Shown here piece after piece: positions 60,591-64,000 of a stretch of 64,000 nt of DNA (position 1 is the stretch's first letter; the number at the start of each line of letters is the position of its first letter). The stretch is taken from NCBI GenBank assembly GCA_921293015.1, contig OV121081.1:66233022-66297021 (forward strand). The letters run 5' to 3'. A program made the position numbers and the translations under genes. This DNA is from Phorcus lineatus. Lineage: Eukaryota; Mollusca; Gastropoda; Trochida; Trochidae. The notes under the pieces are model-generated. The model was given only the letters and a program-made list of their open reading frames with translations, was not told the DNA's origin and searched no databases.

Positions 60591-61972
60591 GTAAGAATCG
60601 GTTCTAAATGGCATGTACTTTGTAATGAAGATATGAATATAGGATATGACTATAGGTTTGTTTTGGATTAAATTTTGTGTTGGTTTACTTCAAAGAAAAG
60701 ATTTTTCCCTGTGGGTTTCCCCCAACCAAACAAGATTAACATGATTAAGATAATTCTGTTATATGAACATATATATGTAAAATCTTAGTATCTAAATACT
60801 TATCAGTCAGGAGCTATATATCAAAATTGTATCATAACTAATGATTATATGGCCTCCAATAAATGCATTCTTTAAAAGATCCTTATGGTATTTAATGATA
60901 TTTTAATGGCGAATTGGTTGTAGTGTAAATTTTGATTACGTTTGATTCATTGATCGTTATTTCTTCGAAAGGTGCCGTTCTTTTCGACTGTAGAAACTAT
61001 CAATACATTGTATTGTCTCTTCATGGGTAGTTGTACCTGCACACTTCCATTTTCAATGATTGTTCTCGCCACATTCCCCTTATATTACAGACCGAGATGG
61101 AGGTGACGTATTTCCCGACGGGTGGCTCCATCACGGACTACGTGTGCCAGGTATACGGACGGACGCTGGGGGTGTCCGTCACACGTGCCATGAAGTACCG
61201 TGGGAAGTATCTGCATGAGGACGCTCACCATCTCCTCTGCAAGAAACTCAAGGGTGAGCATACAGAAAATGTAACTTTCTATAGTTGGAAACCATATTCC
61301 TTTGTAAAGAGATTCTCCTTCCTTGTAGGAGATAACTATGTTCTTTTGTAAACGGTTGCCACGCTTCCTCTGTGGATAGCAACGTGGTCATTTGTAGAGA
61401 GTTATCATGTTTCCTTAGAGAGAGTGTCTCGTGCTTTGTAAGGACACTTATGTTCCTTGTGGGGGGATAATCGTGTTCCTATGTGGTAAATTTACTATAC
61501 TTGTAAACGATAACGATGTTCCTTTCTTATAAGTATCAAATTATAGGTCTTTATGGGTAGTTGATAGGATCGACATTTGATTACCCGCGGAGATAAGTAA
61601 ATTGAATATACTGTAGCAGAATGTGAACAATGTGTTATTATCTGACATAGAATTAACTCAAGTTAAGAGCGTCTAACTGAATTCCAAAATGAGATTAGAT
61701 ACTATGTATCGGCACTTTCTGAGACCCTCCAAAGAGTTTCCATCCCCTTCCCTAACGTTAACCTTTGTTGTGTTGCAGGTATCGTCCAGTCCAGCAGGAA
61801 CACCCAGGACTCGTGGAGCAAACAGATCCTGCACGTGTGGGCAACCAACAAGGAAGTAGCCCGAATCGTCGAACATGCGTATGAGAGTGTTCCGGAGGAT
61901 CTGAAAGTCAATACCATGGTTCTAGTTACCACGGCAACAGAGTCGAAGTTCATATTCTTGAATGCAACGTGA
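60246..61972 (+). CDS. Three-exon gene for an unrecognised 233-residue protein
   Basis: Coding exons are 60,246-60,590, 61,091-61,253 and 61,779-61,972 (345, 163 and 194 nt; 702 nt, 233 codons plus TGA). Junctions are AAG|GTAAGA with TTACAG, and AAGG|GTGAGC with TTGCAG; phases 0 and 1 agree. Exon 1 includes GENFIVHQHQWFKIQKL and LSEVMSFEMMSKCFGAKLVK. Exon 2 includes TEMEVTYFPTGGSITDYV and LGVSVTRAMKYRGKYL. Exon 3 includes WSKQILHVWATNKEVARI and VNTMVLVTTATESKFIF. No signal peptide or membrane segment is seen, so it is probably cytosolic or nuclear. The E...GGSITD...GVSVTR layout vaguely recalls PD-(D/E)XK nuclease folds, with Arg in the Lys place; that is speculation. I do not recognise the family, but the exon structure and composition make it a real gene. 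Confidence 0.88.
61091..61253 (+). CDS. Unknown 233-residue protein, exon 2
   Basis: Starts after TATTACAG, 54 codons plus one base. It contains the motif-like GGSITDYV and GVSVTRAMKY stretches that look like the core of the domain. Confidence 0.88.
61779..61972 (+). CDS. Unknown 233-residue protein, exon 3 and stop
   Basis: Starts after TGTTGCAG, completes a Gly codon and runs 64 codons including TGA at 61,970-61,972. Ends in hydrophobic strands (MVLVTTA, KFIFLNAT). No AATAAA is visible within the next few hundred bases, so the 3' UTR may be long. Confidence 0.87.
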
Positions 61973-64000
61973 TGTAGGTTGTAATTCATTGGACTTTGGG
62001 ATAAACAAGTTGCACCATGGTCGGAAGTATAGTCCATGCAGTCAGTTTATTGGTACTCCAAACTACTGATAAATGGGTTCACCCTTGACTGGCGAATTTT
62101 CACATTTGGCGTGAAGAACATCAGGAGATAAAATGACCAACGGCCATCACAGTGGAAAATACAAGAACCGTGTTAGAGCAACACCAATGACAATGCCGGA
62201 AGTCAAGACATGACATTTGTCTGTTGGCTCTTTACACCACAGGTAGATGGAACAAGCTGTAGACTGACATATGGCTTGTAGAACCAAAGATGTATATAAA
62301 CAGACCAAAGTGAATGCAAGCATGCAACAAAAACCAAGAAGAACAAAATGTATGTTTCGAGATGCTTTGGAACCACTGGTGCATATTTTACTTCATTTCT
62401 CCATTTACAGAATCTTTGACATTAGAACATTATAAAATGATATACATACATCCACCTCATTAATCCATCTCCATTACAGTGTAATTGTTCAGAATGTCAC
62501 ATGATAGAACGTTACTATGTGAGTGTGCAGAATGTCACATGATAGAACGTTACTATGTGAGTGTGTAGAATGTCACATGATAGAACGTTACTATGTGAGT
62601 GTGTAGGATGTCACATGATAGATAGAACGTTACTATGTGAGTGTAGAATGTCACATGATAGAAAGTTACTATGTGAGTGTGTAGAATGTCACATGATAGA
62701 ACGTTACTATGTGAGTGTGCAGAATGTCACATGATAGAAAGTTACTATGTGAGTGTGTAGAATGTCACATGATAGAACGTTACTATGTGAGTGTGCAGAA
62801 TGTCACATGATAGAACGTTACTATGTGAGTGTGCAGAATGTCACATGATAGAAAGTTACTATGTGAGTGTGTAGAATGTCACATGATAGAACGTTACTAT
62901 GTGAGTGTGTACGATGTCACATGATAGAACGTTACTATGTGAGTGTGTAAGTATGTGTGTATTTGTTAGAATGCGTCAAGTCTCAATTGACATTTAATTA
63001 CATGAGTATAATTATACCAACTGACTAGCATCTATATTTTGTAGAAAACGTTACAAACATCTATTATTATCCCTCAAAATCAAAACAAACAAATGACATA
63101 TTAATATCTTAAGCAGTTGCAATTTGCTTATCTTCCATTTAAAAATTGTATGAAATCAAAATTATAAGATGTTGAAAAGATTAAAACACTTTATCGACTA
63201 AATTAATATCAAATAAGGAAGCATTTTCATATATGAGAGATGATTAATCTATAAGTTTGAAATCATCCTTATTCACCCAGGGTTATTATTCTGTTTCTCT
63301 TCACGTCTTGCCCAAGAGGTTTCTTCAGAAACATTTCTAATCTAGTTAACTACCTTTGAATTTTCAAATTTGGTTAGGGAACAAATAGCCTACGAGTTGT
63401 TTTGACATAAAGTAATAGAAAAATGTGTCTTGGTATCTCGGTGTTTAAAACATCCTATTTGGCGGATGCGCAGGAACTGAGATGAATTGGAAAAATCAGA
63501 AGAATCCTTTCCACCTGGTAGGGCGAGAACACGAAAGATGTGCATGAGTTAAGACCTGGATTGCAAGCCAATTTCCTCAAAGCAATTAAAACGACGTTCG
63601 CGTAGAAGTGTCATTGGCTTACTCGTATCATGGGCAGGTAGTCCAAAAACAGATTTACATGATAAAAAGTCCCAAGGGTGATAAAGAGCAGAGTAACGGA
63701 ACATTCGGTACAAGTTAAACCGGTGAAGGATACCAATACGATTTTACTTAAATTTAATTTAATTGTATTTTCTAACTGAATTAACTAATTCTTTTGTCTT
63801 GCTGAACAGTTATTCATGAATATATTCAAGTAAGTAGGTAGCGTTGAATAATTGCAGCATGTGTCTCGTTTGTATGAAATTGTTACGAATATGTGAGTGA
63901 GTGAGCCTGTGATAATACTCCCAAACATTTCAACATTTATTTTTGTATTCACATATATTTCATTGTAAATAAACATTTATATTCAAGTTGTCTGCTTTTA
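61973..64000. other. Downstream flank of the 233-residue gene
   Basis: Apart from the 38-bp minisatellite the region is AT-rich and without a supported gene. An AATAAA near 63,967 is too far from the stop codon to assign. Confidence 0.45.
62486..62948. repeat. 38-bp minisatellite, 12 copies
   Basis: Units read GTGTGTAGAATGTCACATGA then TAGAACGTTACTATGTGA. Variants (TAG/CAG and GAACG/GAAAG) are interspersed. It lies 0.5 kb downstream of the stop codon of the 233-residue gene, possibly in its 3' UTR. Confidence 0.95.

Noticed and set aside
62486-62948. Regular 38-bp repeats considered as a CRISPR-like array
   Set aside because: There are no unique spacers; units are directly adjacent and the context is a eukaryotic genome.

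Overview
The window is AT-rich animal nuclear DNA: small exons with phase-matched GT/AG junctions, kilobase introns, tRNA-derived SINEs, MITEs and many minisatellites. Protein matches and repeat style suggest a marine invertebrate, probably a lophotrochozoan such as a mollusc. The species cannot be fixed from sequence alone.

About 43 kb (46,330 down to at least 3,590, minus strand) is one gene: RIM, the presynaptic active-zone scaffold (RIMS1/RIMS2/UNC-10 family). I traced 14 constitutive coding exons plus one of two alternative exons, from the start codon through the Rab3/Munc13-binding zinc finger, the charged linker, the PDZ domain, the C2A domain and part of the C2A-C2B linker. Every junction agrees in phase. 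The C2B end lies outside the window. Three things stand out: a pair of exons that can only be used alternatively, a candidate 45-nt microexon inside the zinc finger, and a 2-nt insertion that breaks the frame in the third exon.

At the right end (60,246-61,972, plus strand) is a three-exon gene for a 233-residue protein that I do not recognise. It has a compact promoter with twin CCAAT boxes, a TATA box and an overlapping upstream ORF. Between the two genes, at 52,938-53,306, is a very compact single-exon candidate gene (TATA box, 122 codons, AATAAA overlapping the stop region) lying between two diverged copies of one repeat.

The most unusual non-genic feature is at 56.6-59.1 kb. Seventeen copies of a 15-bp motif (consensus GTAACGGTTTGGACA) lie in otherwise diverged AT-rich DNA. 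They form same-orientation blocks that switch direction, spaced about 21-22 bp or about 170/190 bp apart.

The introns and flanks hold two hAT-like elements with CAGGG ends and 5-bp target duplications, a 473-bp TTAA-flanked MITE, a pair of about 405-bp fold-back MITEs (one inserted into a 142-bp tandem array), SINEs with 11-12 bp target duplications, and at least nine minisatellite or satellite arrays.
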